From assembly GCA_009760855.2 (NCBI GenBank), contig WPIO01000003.1, forward strand, positions 12,242,501 to 12,306,500: DNA of 64,000 bases, given 5' to 3'. Origin of the DNA: Cristatella mucedo. Taxonomy: Eukaryota > Bryozoa > Phylactolaemata > Cristatellidae. The notes beneath the pieces are model-generated. The model was given only the letters and a program-made list of their open reading frames with translations, ran no database searches and was not told where the DNA came from. The translations under genes and the position numbers were made by a program. Below, in pieces: positions 22,101 through 37,100 of this stretch (position 1 is the first letter of the stretch; every line of letters begins with the position of its first letter).

Positions 22101-25100
22101 ACCATAAGATCAAGCAAAACAAGACGAGATACTCGACCCATGTCTGCATTCCTAAGTAGGTCGTTGTATACCCGAGGCAATGTTGACTCTGTGGAATGAT
22201 TCACTCTAAAGCCAGACTGGAACTTACTAGCAAGGTTTGAAGTTTCAATGTATGAGTTCAGCTGGTCTGCCACGACTCGTTCTAGTGTCTTTGATAGGAA
22301 TGGTACAAGGGAGACTGGGCCACAATCGTTAAAGTTCTCTTGGTCTAGTCGCTTTCTTGAGAAGTGGCATAACTACAGCTTTTTTGAAAGGTGCTGGGAC
22401 ATGACCTGAGGCTAGTGACATAATAATGATGTTAGTTTTGCATGGCAGCAGCAGATCAATGCAACGTAGGAGCAGGACAGTGAGAATATGGTCCAAAGGA
22501 CTTGCTGTCTTCTTTGATTGAGATATGAACTTCAGGAAGGGATCACTAGTGACCTGCTTAAATGTAGACATTGAGGTGCAGCCAAGAATCAAGGGACAGC
22601 ATTATAGGAGGGATGCAGATATTCCAGGTATCGACTCCCTGATCTTGTCTATCTTCTGCACAAAGAATCGAGAGAAGCGATTGGCTAGATCATCACAAGG
22701 ATCATCAGGTAAGGAGCTAATCTGGGAGCGATTGAGGAGATGGTTGATCGTCGACATCAGCATTTTTGGATTGTGCATCTGTGATTCAACAATGTTTTAT
22801 AGAACCTAGACTTTGGCCTTTGATAGGATCGATTGGTACGACCTACAGTAGTCTTCGTATGCCTGTCGATGGACAGTCAGTCCTGATCTTGTGTATGCTT
22901 TTTCAAGCTTGCACTTAGTAGACCTAGCTAGTTTAATGTCTGTGGTAAACGATAGGCCGTCTGAGCGAGGGCACAGTGCGTTTAGTCAGAGGTGCAGACT
23001 CGTCGAGCACGTCAGCTAGTGTCGTGTTGTAGCTATCTACCAATGAAGACAGATTGGAGGGGGGACTGAGCAGCAGAGGCAAGGCAGATATTTTCGCACG
23101 GACAGCATTAATGTCAAGGGTCTTGAGGTTTCGTGATTCACGTGTGATTTTAGAGGAGGAGGCCCCAACTCCTTGGCTATCACAGCCCTTTAACAGTAAA
23201 AAATAGTTAATTGGATTGACGAATATCACCTTTTTGTTTCAGTCTGTCTACCAGAAATGCATGTCAGTTGTATTTTTATTTTTGCCAATAAATTTACTTA
23301 GGCAGGCCGATTCATTAATGAGCTTGTAAATTTAGAACAATATGGTTACTTATATGAGTGTATTCTAGTAGAATGATTATGATCTAACGTACCAGGCTGG
23401 GATCAGGATCGAATTAGTTGCCAAAAAGCTGGCTGATCTCGAGCAATTCTATTCAGCAACAGGTTAATGCAGCAAAAGTAAAACCTTTGAGAAATCAGCA
23501 GAGGAGCAGCTATATAAAGCATAGGTAATGGGCACTAGAAGAACGCTTTGCACTTTGTTCCTTCACCGGTGTCTCTTTTTTGGCAACTTGACGATATTTC
23601 ATCACAAACTCATTAGAGACTAGTTGAAATAAGAGCCATGCATCACCCAGAAACAGATGCATCACACACGAAAGTACAAACAACATCACAGCAAACACCC
23701 TATAGCCTAAATCAAAGGTGCAGACTATTCAACGAGCATAATAATAATAATAGTAATAATAATGCACTTGATAAAGCGCCCTCAGAGAACTTAATCTCTC
23801 TCTAGACGCTTTACATTTGCTGCAAAGGGAAATGCAATTGAATGGCAAGTAAAAGCATTGACAGCCTGAGCTTCAGGATGTTTTTACCAAACTTGCAAGT
23901 CACATCCTTTCATACATACATGTAAATAAATACTGAAGGTTAGTATAGCCGGTTCCTCACAATTGTAAACAGAGACCAGAACTGTAAAAAGACATAGTTG
24001 TATCCAGAATTTGAAAGGCAGCAACACTTGAGCCAATATAAATACCACCTCGATGCTTATAAGGAAGGGGTCGGGATGAATTTTGTAGTCTAAGCTGTTG
24101 ATAGCAATGCAAACAATGTGCAGTACTGCTTGATTTCATCATACTAGTAACACAATAGTCCTTACTTAGTATTAGTAACAGCATAGTTTTGAGCACTATT
24201 ATCTTGCTTTCGATTGGGTTTCTGTATAACTAATCAGCACAAATGCAAAAACAAAAACTCAACTCAAGATGAGAGAAAGCTAACTAGCAGAAATGTTGTG
24301 TGCAGATTGCCAATTTACCGGGCACACCAAGGAATAGATTGAGAAAAACAAAAGGGCTAAATTAAAACTATGAACGGTTATCTATGCTATACAACCCTCT
24401 GAATTTCTGAAGTGGTTGTCAGACATTGTTGGTAAACTGACTAATAGTAATCTGTGACTAATAGTAATCTATTACTATTTGCCACCAGCGCATTCAGTCT
24501 TTGTTCGCCAAGTCACCTAATCGTGGTATTTCGGCTTACGACCATTCCGACAGCATAGAAGAGGCTCTCGAAGTGCATTTTAGCAGTGGCATACCTGTCC
24601 TTCAGAGCCATGCTTTTGAGGTCCCGGTCCTCTCTCGAGAAGTTACTCTTGGCTGACCCGTGCGTCTCTATGGCAGGGGCTGGCCTCTGTGCTTCGATGT
24701 GCCTTGCACGAAGAACGCCCGCACAGAACCAACACCAAGTTTATTCTACTACAGAGCAGAGGGAGCACGACTTCACTCGCCCCTCTCTCCCCACTGAATC
24801 CCCCTCCTTGCCCACGGCTGTTTTTGCCGACCCTGATGGTGAGTCCACCATCTGACTGTGGTTACCGGCCTGTCCAAACCACACCACAGGCGGACCACAG
24901 CTATGCACCACCGGTGATGCTCCTGGCAGCTGTTTAAGGAAGGAGCGGTACCGGCCTGCATATACTCAGACCACAGCCTCAACAGGTCAAGGAGACGTCC
25001 GGGTACCTAGGCTCACCATTGACCGAGGCATCGTCGGTGACGAAATGGGTCAAAAATGGGTGCTGTTGGATAGTGTCCAAGAGGGGGGGGGGGCGCGGAT

Positions 25101-28100
25101 GGTCACGTGACCACAATCTCCCATCTGTTTACATGGGAACCGTTGACTTGGTTGTCGACGAATGCAGCTATTTACTAAGCCAAGCGTATCAAACTGACAC
25201 TTAGTGCAAAATTACATTGACAGATTGTTGCACTTTAATAATCAGTGTCGCTTAATGACTGACTCGAATACTGGCATTAGCAACAACTGGACTCAGATCG
25301 ATGGACCAGGTGAGTAGAAACTTTTGGAGAGCAGTATATATCAAATAAAAATTCAATCAAAACGTATTCTAGTAATCCACCATTTTTGCTAGCTCATTTG
25401 CTGACAGGCCATAAATATGCTATTCGGTTGAACAATATTATACCTGCGGACATATGCTGGGAGTAAACACTAAAAAACAAAACTATGGGCATATTTATGA
25501 ATGCAAATACAATATTATAATGTAACTTGGCACAGTTACATGCCAAGTCATAGCTTTAGCACCTGCGTCACCATCACAAAAGTAATGTACTTATGATGGC
25601 ATAAAGTAAGCATGCGGTCGGTGCTTGCAAAGACGTTTGGCTAGGGCAGTGTTGGTGGGTAGCCGCAGACCACAAGAAGGAGGCCAAAATGAAATGCCAA
25701 AGGGCACATCTTTTAAAGTTAGACTGCCTAAATATTGCAGGTCTAAAAAATGCACCTAGCTATATACACTGCATCATTTTGTTGCAAAACTAGAAATGAA
25801 TCAAGTGCACCGAATCCAGCTCAGCAAGGCAAGCATACTTGCAACCGACAGTCTACACAGTAACAGCAGTTATGCACTTCATATAGAGACCCTTTGCAAA
25901 AGCATGCTGCCAAGATTTCTAGCCATATGAAGCTATTTCTATGTTTTCTCTAAGAAGCATTGTATCACAACTGGTTTAACTTCAGTGCCTAACACATGCA
26001 AATGTCATGTTGGTCGCAATCAAGATACTGTCTAGATTCAAACGAAACTTTATGACGATGCCAAGCCATAAACGAAGTCCAAGAACACCATCCAGTAAGA
26101 AAATCATGTAGGTCTTTACCCATCACTTTCACAAGACAGCAAGTGCAGCAGACCCTGAACCACAAACAATACTGATCAGCCATATCGAACACCTACAACT
26201 TAATAGCATGTAGTAATCTTATCAGACAATAGCCTATTGGTGACGTCCGAGACTAGGTACTGCCCCATTTTGAGGCCATTATTGTTTCAAGACTCCCAGC
26301 CGTGCTGGCATATAATTATTCACTGATTATTGCTTCATAATCATCTTCTGATGTTTTGTTATGCTTCCGGTTGCCAGTCTCATTTAATATTCAGTGAAAC
26401 TATTCAATATGTTGCTGCTGCAGCTAAACTTGAGAGCCCTAGCAAACGTATACATACGGTCATATATATGTATACTAATATACACATTGCAAGTGTACAA
26501 CATTCGAGGTCACACAGGTTTTCACTCATTTGAGGCACGGGCAGTCATACCTTAAGTGAAAGGGTGCCACGAATAGCAACAACAACGGCTTTCTCCTGAT
26601 GATCAATGGTAATAAAGAAAGGACTTTCATATAACTACAACATAAATCCAAAAACATGATCAATTACTAGAGCAATATTAAAACTATGTAGATACATTCA
26701 GTGACCACGGAAAGTACTTGCAGTGGCACCAATGACTATTGTAGAGAGCATTCGTGGCAAAATGTTTTCATCGGAATCATTCGTCCTGACATACCTTTCA
26801 GTAGGACTTGGGCATCTTGCAAGAGCAGTGCTATGGAAAATCTAAGCAGACACAGCTAGCTCAATGATTCAACACCGATCGGCCTCTATGTGTGATTTTG
26901 ACTACAATATATAAATGCTAGTCCTTGGAATCCAAACCAATGAGGTATATTTACATTACCCTAATCTAAGCACTCAAGAAATTTATGGTCTAGTGTTAAG
27001 GTTCTCAAACATGCATATCATTTCCAACCCGTTCTTGGGAACACAGTGAAGTTGGAGATTGATTAATTGCCACTCTCCAGCTTGACCAAAGATATTTGCT
27101 TTCACTTGTTCACCAATGACACCATGCTGTAGTTGCCACTCGAGAGTTACTAGACAGCATGCAATAGTTTCAAGACCAACTCAGCATAGGATTCACTGTG
27201 TAAGTTGGTCCATATTGGCCAAAACTGAACCCTAGTTCTAATACAGCACAAAACCAAGCGTGCAACCAGGATTGTTTCACCGAAGCTAAAACTCGACCTT
27301 ATGGGCATGGGTCGTTCTCAAGGTCTTCCCTTCGAAATCCGTCCGAAAATGCTACTTAGCCACAGTAAAAATTGTTGTTCCTTCTTTCGGAAGAGCCTGA
27401 AGCTGCTCATCGAACCACGCCATCCAGAAGCCTATCGTAACCCACCAACCTAACAAGCTGTTCCTCCATTTGAAAAGCCTAAAGCTTCGTAACAAAAGAA
27501 TGTCTCCCTCCCCACTGGTCTAAAAAAAATGCCTCTTTGGCATTTTCAAAAATATGTCATTACAAAAAATGAGAGCCCCTCTGGAAAGTGATACTGGATG
27601 CATTCAGCGGCTGCCTGCTTTAGAAAGGCTTTCTAGCCCCATCTAATAAAAAATAATTGTTTACTTTGGAGAAAAATGTTGGATCTAGGTAACTTCCCAA
27701 GCCTCCAAATCTGCTCTTGAATTCCGTTAGCTTGCTGGTGAATGCCTGATAGCCTGACGGGTGCAAGAACCACTAGCCCCCATCTAAGGGCATAAATGTT
27801 AGTCGGCACGGGTCCCAGAGCACTGAAACCTGCAGGGCTAAATATTTGCTGCATTCAACATACTTTTGACATTAATTCGTAAACAAATCATCTCTTCCCA
27901 AGATTTGGGGTGACTTAGTAGCATCAGCGCCGTTAAGGCTGCAGCCCAGTTCCAAGGGAGGGGGGCTCTATTTCCCCTACCTATGCAAACAGACAAAATC
28001 TGCCATTTAAGCAACTCATCAGCCAACCACTGAATAAAAGATACACTGTCTGATCTAACAGCCTCTTTTGTATAGTGACATAGAGCCTTTACGGCTGTCA

Positions 28101-31100
28101 CCACCACTTGCATGGCAATAAAGGCTCACCCGCCGAAGGATTCGAACCCACGACCTCGGGACCGAGGTCGTGAAAAGCAGCCGCCTTACCTAGCATGCCA
28201 TTACGGCTCACGAAGTAAAAAGGTACATTATGCGAATCGGCAAAAAGATCTACTGGATCTCTGTAAACTAATTTCACCGAGCTAAGAATGGCAAGAAGCC
28301 CATCCTGCAATATCTTTGACTGCTTTCCAAGAAGCTCTGCCCATAGTATTTCGAATAACAATAATAATAACAAGACATTTGCATAGTACTGCAAGCAAAC
28401 TAAATCTCTTTCCAGACACCTAACATTTGTGGAAGATTTGTGATAGTGCTACATGCTACCCCGATAGAACAGACCCCACCTAATGAATGCTCGTCTTCAG
28501 AAATCTACAGCTCTAATTTTTATGGGACAGTAGATCTTTAGTTTTGACTTTCATGCTCAAAATCACCAGGCCTTTAGCCTGGCGAGTGATGATCCATATA
28601 CATATACATAGAAATAAGCAATGTTACAGCACGAAAGCTTATCTGATAGCAAGCTGAAGTATTAATACATACTGTACGTAAGTAGGGCCAACAGGAGTCT
28701 GGCTTAACATGAGCCAGTGGGTCCAGACCACGAGTCCTCATGCATTCCTAACTGATTGCTGATTGATTATCCAAGGAGCCCATAACAAAGTCACTAAAAA
28801 GCGTATGTTGCTCTAAATTCTTGGGTACTTCTCCCAGACTGTTTAAGGAAGTGCAGCATAGGATCATAAACATTTTAAAGCTCTAAATAGACAAAAAACT
28901 AATTCAATGTAAATGAGTAAAAACAAAAAAGGTAACTGAGAAAAAATGTGAACAAGAAGGTGCACAAAAAGCCTAGCTCAATTTTTATGCCAAAATTAGT
29001 TCTTTCGAGAGACTTATTATTGATCATCTCAGCATCACCACGCCTAAGCAGCTCTCAGTTTTCGTGCCATGCAAATCCTTTACGCTTCTGCTAAAGACTG
29101 GTCAGCTTTTCGATTGCACGGTGAACTTGTCTGTGTTTTGCTCCTGCAGGCTTTGCATGGGTGCTTGTGCACGATTCGGTGCATGTTACTAGCCAGAGGT
29201 CTTACTGACCGGTGGTTACAAGTGTCTCCAGGTTTGTTTTGGCATGCTGGGCACAGCTAGGCAAGACACTTGTTTGCCTTTGCATGCTCGCATACCACGA
29301 ATGTAGCTAACCAACCCTTCGGTGATTATTCTCTTGCAGCAAGTTGCACACGGCCTGGATACAGATTTAATTTCATAAGGGGCTATAAAAGCGACAAACC
29401 ATTTATAATGAAATTTTTTTGAGCTAGTGCCATTAAGTAATGATTCATCCGAGCCTACTATCATCATCAGGCAACAGATCTGCATGTACATGAATAGTCA
29501 ACCTGTAAAGACAATAATCTGCAGGAAATATATAGTCGTACAGGCACGACACATGACAGCAAAAACATGCAGCTTGCATTAGACAGTGGAATGGGGTAGC
29601 AGAACAGCAGTACTGCAAGATAATAATAATAATAATATTGCACTTGATAAAGCGCCCTCAGAGAACTTAATCTCTTTCTAGGCGCTTTACATTTGCTGCA
29701 AAGTGATACGCAATAGAATAGTAAGTAAAATCATGCTTGAAAAACAAACAAAATGAATAACATGGTTAGGGGTTACATGCACTGGGTCAGCATGCAAATG
29801 TGGTTAGTGGCAGCATGAACAGTGTCAGCACGCATAAGCACATCGAGGACGAATCACAAAGACCCACTAAATGCTGTCCTAAATAGGTATGTTTTTAAGT
29901 TTCTTTTAAATGTGGTCAGGTCAGGGGATGTTCTGATGCAGGTCGGGAGGGAGTTCCAGGCTGTGGGAGCATACGAGCTAAATGCACGGTCTCCAAAGGA
30001 TTTAAGGTTTGTACGAGGTATTTCTAGACTGTTGGATTCCGAAAAGCGAGTGATACGATGCTTTGCCTGATGGGGTAGTATATCTGAAAGATAAGCTGGA
30101 GCCATAGAATGAAGAGACCTAAAAGTGAGCGACAAAACCTTGAAGTCAATCCGTTGCTTGACTGGTAACCAGTGCAGGTCGGCGAGAAGTGGAGTAATGT
30201 GGCAACTGCGACGCTCACGACAGACAAGCCTAGCTGCAGAGTTTTGCACCAGCTGCAATCGCCTGATCGCACATGCTGGTAGGCCAGTAAGCAGTGAGTT
30301 GCAGAAGTCGAGACGAGATGTCACGAATGCATGGACCAACTTGGACGTGGTATCCTTATCTAAACAAGCCCTAATTTTAGCAATGTTATGAAGCTGAAAA
30401 TAGGCTGATTTGACTGTGGAGCTGATGTGGTCGTCTAACGAGAGGTCGCTTTGGAATATGACACCTAGATTTCGAGCTGATGCAACTGGAGATATGCTGG
30501 CAGAGCCAATTTTGAAAGTCAGCCTTTCCAATTTCTGAATAACACTAGGTTTGCCCATAACTAGTAAGTTAGTTTTATCATCGTTTAGTTTTAGAAAATT
30601 TGCTGCCATCCATGATCGGATGTCATCAATGCATGCAGCAAGTGAGTTGAGAGAATTTGAGGTGCTCGAAGGCTGGGAGGGATCAAAGCAAAGGTACAAC
30701 TGAGTGTCATCCGCATAGAAGTGAAAGCCTAGATTGTGCTTGGCAATCACATCAGCGAGAGGGAGAGTATAAACGGTGAAAAGGACCGGACCTAGCACAG
30801 AGCCCTGAGGTACTCCATATTTTAGAGGTACTTCAGATGATCTTTGTCCATTCACGTCAACACTCTGGAGTCTCCCACTGAGATAGGACCTGAACCACTG
30901 CAGAGCAGTGCCAGTGATGCCCAGGCGAGATGAGAGGCGCTCTAGAAGTACTTTGTGATCGATGGTATCAAAAGCTGCCGAAAGATCGAGCAAAACAAGA
31001 AGAGACACTCTACCCATGTCTGCATTCCTAAGTAGGTCGTTGTATACCCGAAGCAATGCTGACTCTGTGGAGTGATTAGCTCTAAAGCCAGACTGGAACT

Positions 31101-34100
31101 TACTAGCAAGGTGTGAGGTTTCGATATACGAGTTCAGCTGGTCTGCCACGACCCGTTCCAGTGTCTTTGATAGGAATGGTAGAAGGGAGACTGGGCGGTA
31201 GTTGCTTAAGTTCTCTTGGTCTAGTGTAGCTTTCTTGAGAAGTGGCCTGACTACAGCTTTTTTGAAAGGTGCTGGGACCTGACCTGAGGCTAATGACATA
31301 TTAATGATGTTGGTTATGCATGGCAGCAGCAGATCAATGCAACGTAGGAGCAGGACAGTGGGAATAGGGTCCAGTGGACTTGTTGTCTTCTTTGATTGAG
31401 ATACGAGCTTTAGGACTACATCACTAGTGACCTGTTTAAATGCAGACATTGAGGCGCAGCCAGGAACCGAGGAACAGCATTCTAGTGGGAAGGTTGTCAT
31501 CGCAGGGATGGATTCCCTGATTTTGTCTATCTTCTGCACAAAGAATCGAGAGAAGCGATCGGCTAGATCATCACAAGGATCATCAGGTAAGGAGCTAACC
31601 TGGGAACGGTTGAGGAGATGGTTTATTGTCGACATCAGCATTTTTGGATTGTGCATCTGTGATTCAACAATGTTTTATAGAAGCTAGACTTAGCCTTTGC
31701 TAGGATCGATTGGTACGACCTACAGTAGTCTTCATATGCCTGTCGATGGACAGTTAGTCCGGATCTTTTGTATGCTTTTTCAAGCTTTCGTTTAGTAGAC
31801 TTGGCTAGTTTAATGTCTGTGGTAAACCATAGGCCGTCTGGGCGGGGGCGCACAGTGCGCTTTGTCAACGGTGCAAACTCGTCGAGCGTGTCAGCTAGTG
31901 TCGTGTTGTAGCAATCTACCAGTGATGACAGATCGGAGGGAGGACTGAGCAGCAAAGGTGAAGCAGATATGCTCGCACGGACAGCATCGATGTCAAGGGT
32001 CTTGAGGTTTCGCGATTCACAGGTTATTTTAGAGGAGGAGATGGGCACACACTGTAGATTGAATGAGATCTGCATGTGGTCAGATAAGCAGGATTTGGTG
32101 ATAACTGGTGATGACAAAGTGCAGTTATATGAGAAAATTTGGTCGAGTGTGTGACCCTTGATGTGGGTAGGGCCATGCACATGAGTCACAAGAGATAATG
32201 AGTCTGTCAATGTACGAAATTCGGTGCTGAAAGCGTCAGATAAGTTATCAAAGTGAACGTTGAAATCACCCATAACGAGGAAGGATCGATTTCTTGCACA
32301 CAGAATCGATATGAGATCGGAGAAATCTGAGATAAAGGAGGATTTGGTACCTGGTGGGCGATAGACTACTGCCACTATCGGTAGCTTGTTTTCGGGTGAG
32401 ACCAGGACAATTGATTCAAAAGACTGCTTCGAGGGTACCGCAAATGGCTTGAAGTTGAATTTCGAGCGCACGATCATAGCAACTCCACCTCCAGTTTTGA
32501 TTGATCTAGGGGTGTGAAAGAACGTGAAACCAGATGGAGTAGCGTCTTTAATTGTCGGGCAGTTTATCGATTTCAGCCAAGTTTCAGTTAGGGCGAGCAG
32601 GTCGATACCATTTTCAGAAATAAGGTCGTTTATTACTAGAGGTTTATTGCACATTGAGCGAGGATTCCAAAGGCAAGCGTTAAGTCTGACCGATTGGGTT
32701 ACAACAGGCCTGATGACCACTAAGTTTGAGAGATTTACAGTGACGCATGCGGGGGAGCGTGCTAAGCGGTTCGAGACAATGCTAGGAATACCAAACGAGC
32801 AGCGTCTAAGCTGGCGGTTCCGGCCACCGCGGCGGCTACGGGGTGCTTTCCTTTTGTTAATGCATAGTTCATGAATCTTAGCAACAACATTAATATCTAA
32901 GATGTCATCAGGTAAAAGCTGACAAATGAATTTTTTTACATATCCAGTCCATACCTCATTTTTGAAGGAAGCGTATGCTATTCTAGTCTTGGAAAGGTCA
33001 ATGGTCTTCTGTATAGCACCCATATTGCAAAAACAGCACCGATCCTCCATGATATCATATCCAGTAGGCACACTGCACGATAAAAATGAATGAAAACCAA
33101 ATACTATGTATATACCAAAATATCGTGATATTTACCAAATATAAATACATGAATATACCAAAATAACGGGAAACGGCAGCTGTGAGCTTTCATCCACATG
33201 TTTCCAGCTGGTGACTTACAGCTCTTCCCACAAGCCTCAGCATACTAAACACATACTCACATAACAAAAAGTTGTAGAAATGAAACTGGTCAAGATCGAC
33301 CAAGAAGCATACCAGCATCAGTAGCAGGATAGTGCTTCAGCATTAACCACTGCCTACCTCTCCCCCCCCCCCGTGTCAGATGAATAACGAGTGTCAACAA
33401 GTTCTGTGGCATCAAAATTGACAAGAAGACTTCGGCTAGCACCAAGTGCAGACAAACTCATGATCTTTTGGTCTCAGTCCACTGCATTGTGCACACTGAT
33501 AGTGGCCGTGCTCATACTGTGAACATGCCGGTAGCAACCTTAAATCCTTTGGAGACCGTGCATTTAGCTCGTATGCTCCCACAGCCTGGAACTCCCTCCC
33601 GACCTGCATCAGAACATCCCCTGACCTGACCACATTTAAAAGAAACTTAAAAACATACCTATTTAGGACAGCATTTAGTGGGTCCTTGTGATTCGTCCTC
33701 GATGTGCTTATGCGTGCTGACACTGTTCATGCTGCCACTAATTTGTTTGTTTTTCAGGCATGATTTTACTTACTATTCTGTTGCGTATCACTTTGCAGCA
33801 AATGTAAAGCGCCTAGAAAGAGATTAAGTTCTCTGAGGGCGCTTTATCAAGTGCAATATTATTATTATTATTATTATTAGCTCGAGCGGTGCAACAACAG
33901 AGGCAACTGAGGCTACTTCCGTTGGAAACTTTCGATGCACGAGTAAATGAAATAAGAGCAGCTGACAGCCAACAAATAGTAGCCTACTGAAACACATGAA
34001 GCCCAGAAATCAAAGTTCGAGAGGCCACGTAACCCAGGCTCAGAGGAAAGGTCGAGCTCTACCAAAACACTATTCAGCTAAAGAACAAGCCCTCATGAAA

Positions 34101-37100
34101 CTAAAGCCAGCGCCGGATGCTTTAAGCAGCTGGCTCTTGCTTTCGGCATACTTGATCTGCTACTGTGGCAGCTGCTGCAAGCTCTACTACCATTGCCTTA
34201 GCAAGTGGTTGGCTCGGCTGGCTCATAGAGGTGAAAAAGCATGTATACCAGTCAACTGGTTCAGCTTAACTTTAGCCATGTTAAGCCACAGACTAGCTGC
34301 TCAGGATGCATCTTCAGCAGTTGCCACAAGTCTGTGATCCACTAACGGTTAGAAGCAGCAAAAATATAGTTATTGTTCAGAATTACACCTGCAATAGTGA
34401 CCAGAAAACCCGGCACTGATGGCTACTGAAGCATGTTTGACAGCAGCATCCATAGCAGCACAGTGGCTCTAAACTGATGAAATTTCATGGTGTGAGACTG
34501 ACGACACTCACAAAGATTAGTAGAGACCGATTGCATATCATTCTTGAAAAAGAATCAAGCAGCTGTCCGTCGTTGCCCTGCCTTGTAGCATTGCATTGCT
34601 AAGAAAAAAAGCAGCACCAGTGGCAATCACAGTTGCTTCCAGTGTCGTAGTATCCTTTGCTTATACTGCCTAAGAGGGAATTGTGATTAAGGGGTATGTC
34701 AAAAAATACTTATAAAATTGGTCCGGCAATCAAACATTTTTTTAGGTGCCTTTCAATTAATAAACATCTTAGAAATGGGATTTGAAGTTACGACGACTTC
34801 TAAAGGCAAGAAAAACCAATTATGCAAACCTGGTCAAACCCGGACGTTAACCGGAAGCAACATATCTAAAGATAACAAATTTACCTATCTCTGTACCATA
34901 TGTGACTAAAAAAAATTATAATTCATTTGTATAGCACCCTAAGAGAACTTGATCTCTATTCAGGTGCTTCACATATGCCTCCAGGCTCGACCCCACGACC
35001 TCAGCCAGACCTTGGTCGGGGCGAGCACCTTAACCGCTGGACCAAACCAGCTCGGCACTTGTGCTCTAACTTGACGAACCTTGGTAGATCGAGGTACATT
35101 CGTGAAGCATGTTAAGTTGCATGCTTCGGACTTTTAAACAGCTTCATTTTCAGTGTAGCTGGATGCCTTGTAAATTCCATAACTCGGCTAATACTTAACA
35201 TATCAGAGTGAAATTTCAAATATGAGTTCAGCTCTGCTTGAACGACATGAGTCTAGATTATTTCTGATTTCGGTTCGATATGTTTTGCTCTAGATGTCGT
35301 CAAACGTCCTAGAGCTTTATGTTGTATACAATTACGGACATGTATAGCAAGATATGGATAAGAGACAGTTGAATGCCAACATCAGGTTTTTTGGATTGCA
35401 CTCTGTGATTCCACTAAGTTTTTATCGAGGTGAGATATGGACATAGCTAGAATGGATTGGTATAATCTACAATATTCCTAGTACTAAAGTTGATGGAGAG
35501 TCAGTTCTGATCGTTTCTATGCTATCTCAAGCTTGCGATTAGTAATCCTAGCTTGCAAGTATCTGTAGTAAACAATTGGCTATCATGGCCTGGGCATGCA
35601 ATGTACTTTGTCAGTGGAGCAAACTCGTCCAGAAAATTAGCTCTTATTTCACTGTATTATTCCACTAGAGACGGCTCGAATGCAAAGGATTGAGCAACAA
35701 GAACAAAGTAGATATTACAGTGAGGACAGAATTCATGTAAAAGGTCTTGAGATTTTGTTTTTTCAGATTATTTTGAAACAAAAAGAACATAAACTTGGAA
35801 AAACATAAACATAGACTGAATAAGATCCACAAGTGGTCATGTGGATGGGCAGAATTTGATAATAATATAAGTTGATAGCATATAATCGTGAGAAAATAGT
35901 TGATTGAGTGTGTGGCATTTGCTGTGAAATGGACTGGGGGAGGGGCCTATACACAAGAGCCACAAGAGAAAATGAATATGTCAAGGTACGCAATTTGGTA
36001 TGAAGAACGGGTCAAATGGATTAATAGAAAGAAATATTTAAAAAGCCCACAGTGCAACGGAGGGACCACTTTTAGTACACAGAATCTGAGGTCAGAAAAC
36101 ATGAAATAAAGGAAGACTTTGGTACCTGCAGGGGGCGATAGATTACTGCCAACGTTGGTAACTTGTTAAGGGGAATCAAAACAAGAGATTCTCAAAACTA
36201 GAGATTTAAAGAAAAGCTTCGAGGGGACTGCAAACGCTTTAAAACTGAGAGAGCAACGAGCGACAATGGCAACTCATTTACCAGTTTTGATTGATCTCGG
36301 ACTAAAACAGAAAGGGAAGCCTGTTGGGGTAGCATAGCATCAGTTAGGCGATTAGTCGATTTGGCGATTAGTCGACTAGTCAATTTCAGCCGGGTCTTGG
36401 TCAATGTAAACCGGTCTCGCACGGCATCAATAATCATTACACCTATTATTAGGGGTTTGTTGCACATTGAACATCCACTCCTTAGGCACATTTTAAGAGT
36501 GGCTGCCCCGGAATCATAGTAGGCCTGGTGACCACCTATAGAGTAATTCATAGCTCAGTGCTCGAGGGAGAGCTCGAAAGGAGACGGACAGCTGGACAGC
36601 TCGAAACAATACTAAAAATATTTACCATGGGCCCGTTCCTACTCTTGTTAGGAATGGCGCTCGTACAGGAGATTTCCAATTCACAAGCCCTGGCTGAAGC
36701 AGCAGCAACCAAGAATACATGTGAGCAGAAATAGCAAAGCAATAATAGGCATGCATAATCGTACGGTCACCATGAGTCGGCGAGCCTACTTTGTCAGCCC
36801 ACTCGGCTCGGGTTGCAGAAGCGCAGGCTGATGGGGCAGGTCTAAGGGAACATGCCACATGCACGGCAAGTATAAGCCATAAGTATTTATATCTACATAA
36901 TCACGTAATTCCTTATGCGTTAGAGTCAACCAACAAAATAATCTCCTTTCAGCAAATCTTAGTTGCATCAGTTTCTGTATTTGACAGTCTTTAAGAACTT
37001 GGATTTTTCAAAAATTCTGAACGAACTGTTAATAAAGTAGAAGACTGAATCTTGGTGCACTCTTAAATTATACAATGGTATCCATTTTACTTGGGTCAGA

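Larger units (their letters stand above)
29618..33150 (-). mobile_element. Near full-length L2-clade LINE
   Basis: On the minus strand a 5' frame (33071-31635) carries a Cys-containing N-terminus and an AP endonuclease: [26 protein letters not shown] and SDHMQISF. A second frame (31656-29854) carries reverse transcriptase: [34 protein letters not shown], the catalytic [10 protein letters not shown], and the L2-type C-terminus ([16 protein letters not shown]). The two frames overlap by 22 bp in different phases, so the single ORF2 of a live element is split by one small indel at the endonuclease/RT junction. The 3' end has the GCGCC...GGCGC hairpin and (ATT)n tail at 29618-29700. The exact 5' end is not visible. 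Confidence 0.9.

Noticed and set aside
24586-24982. Frames in a GC-rich block
   Set aside because: Both strands are open because stops are rare in GC-rich DNA; the block looks more like LTR sequence with AATAAA on the minus strand.
33436-33723. 95-residue frame identical in part to one at 29822-30070
   Set aside because: Both are antisense to the L2 3' end; identity reflects the repeat, not a gene family.
33996-34337. 113-residue plus-strand frame
   Set aside because: No family motif and no splice or context support inside the DAGL intron; it could arise by chance.
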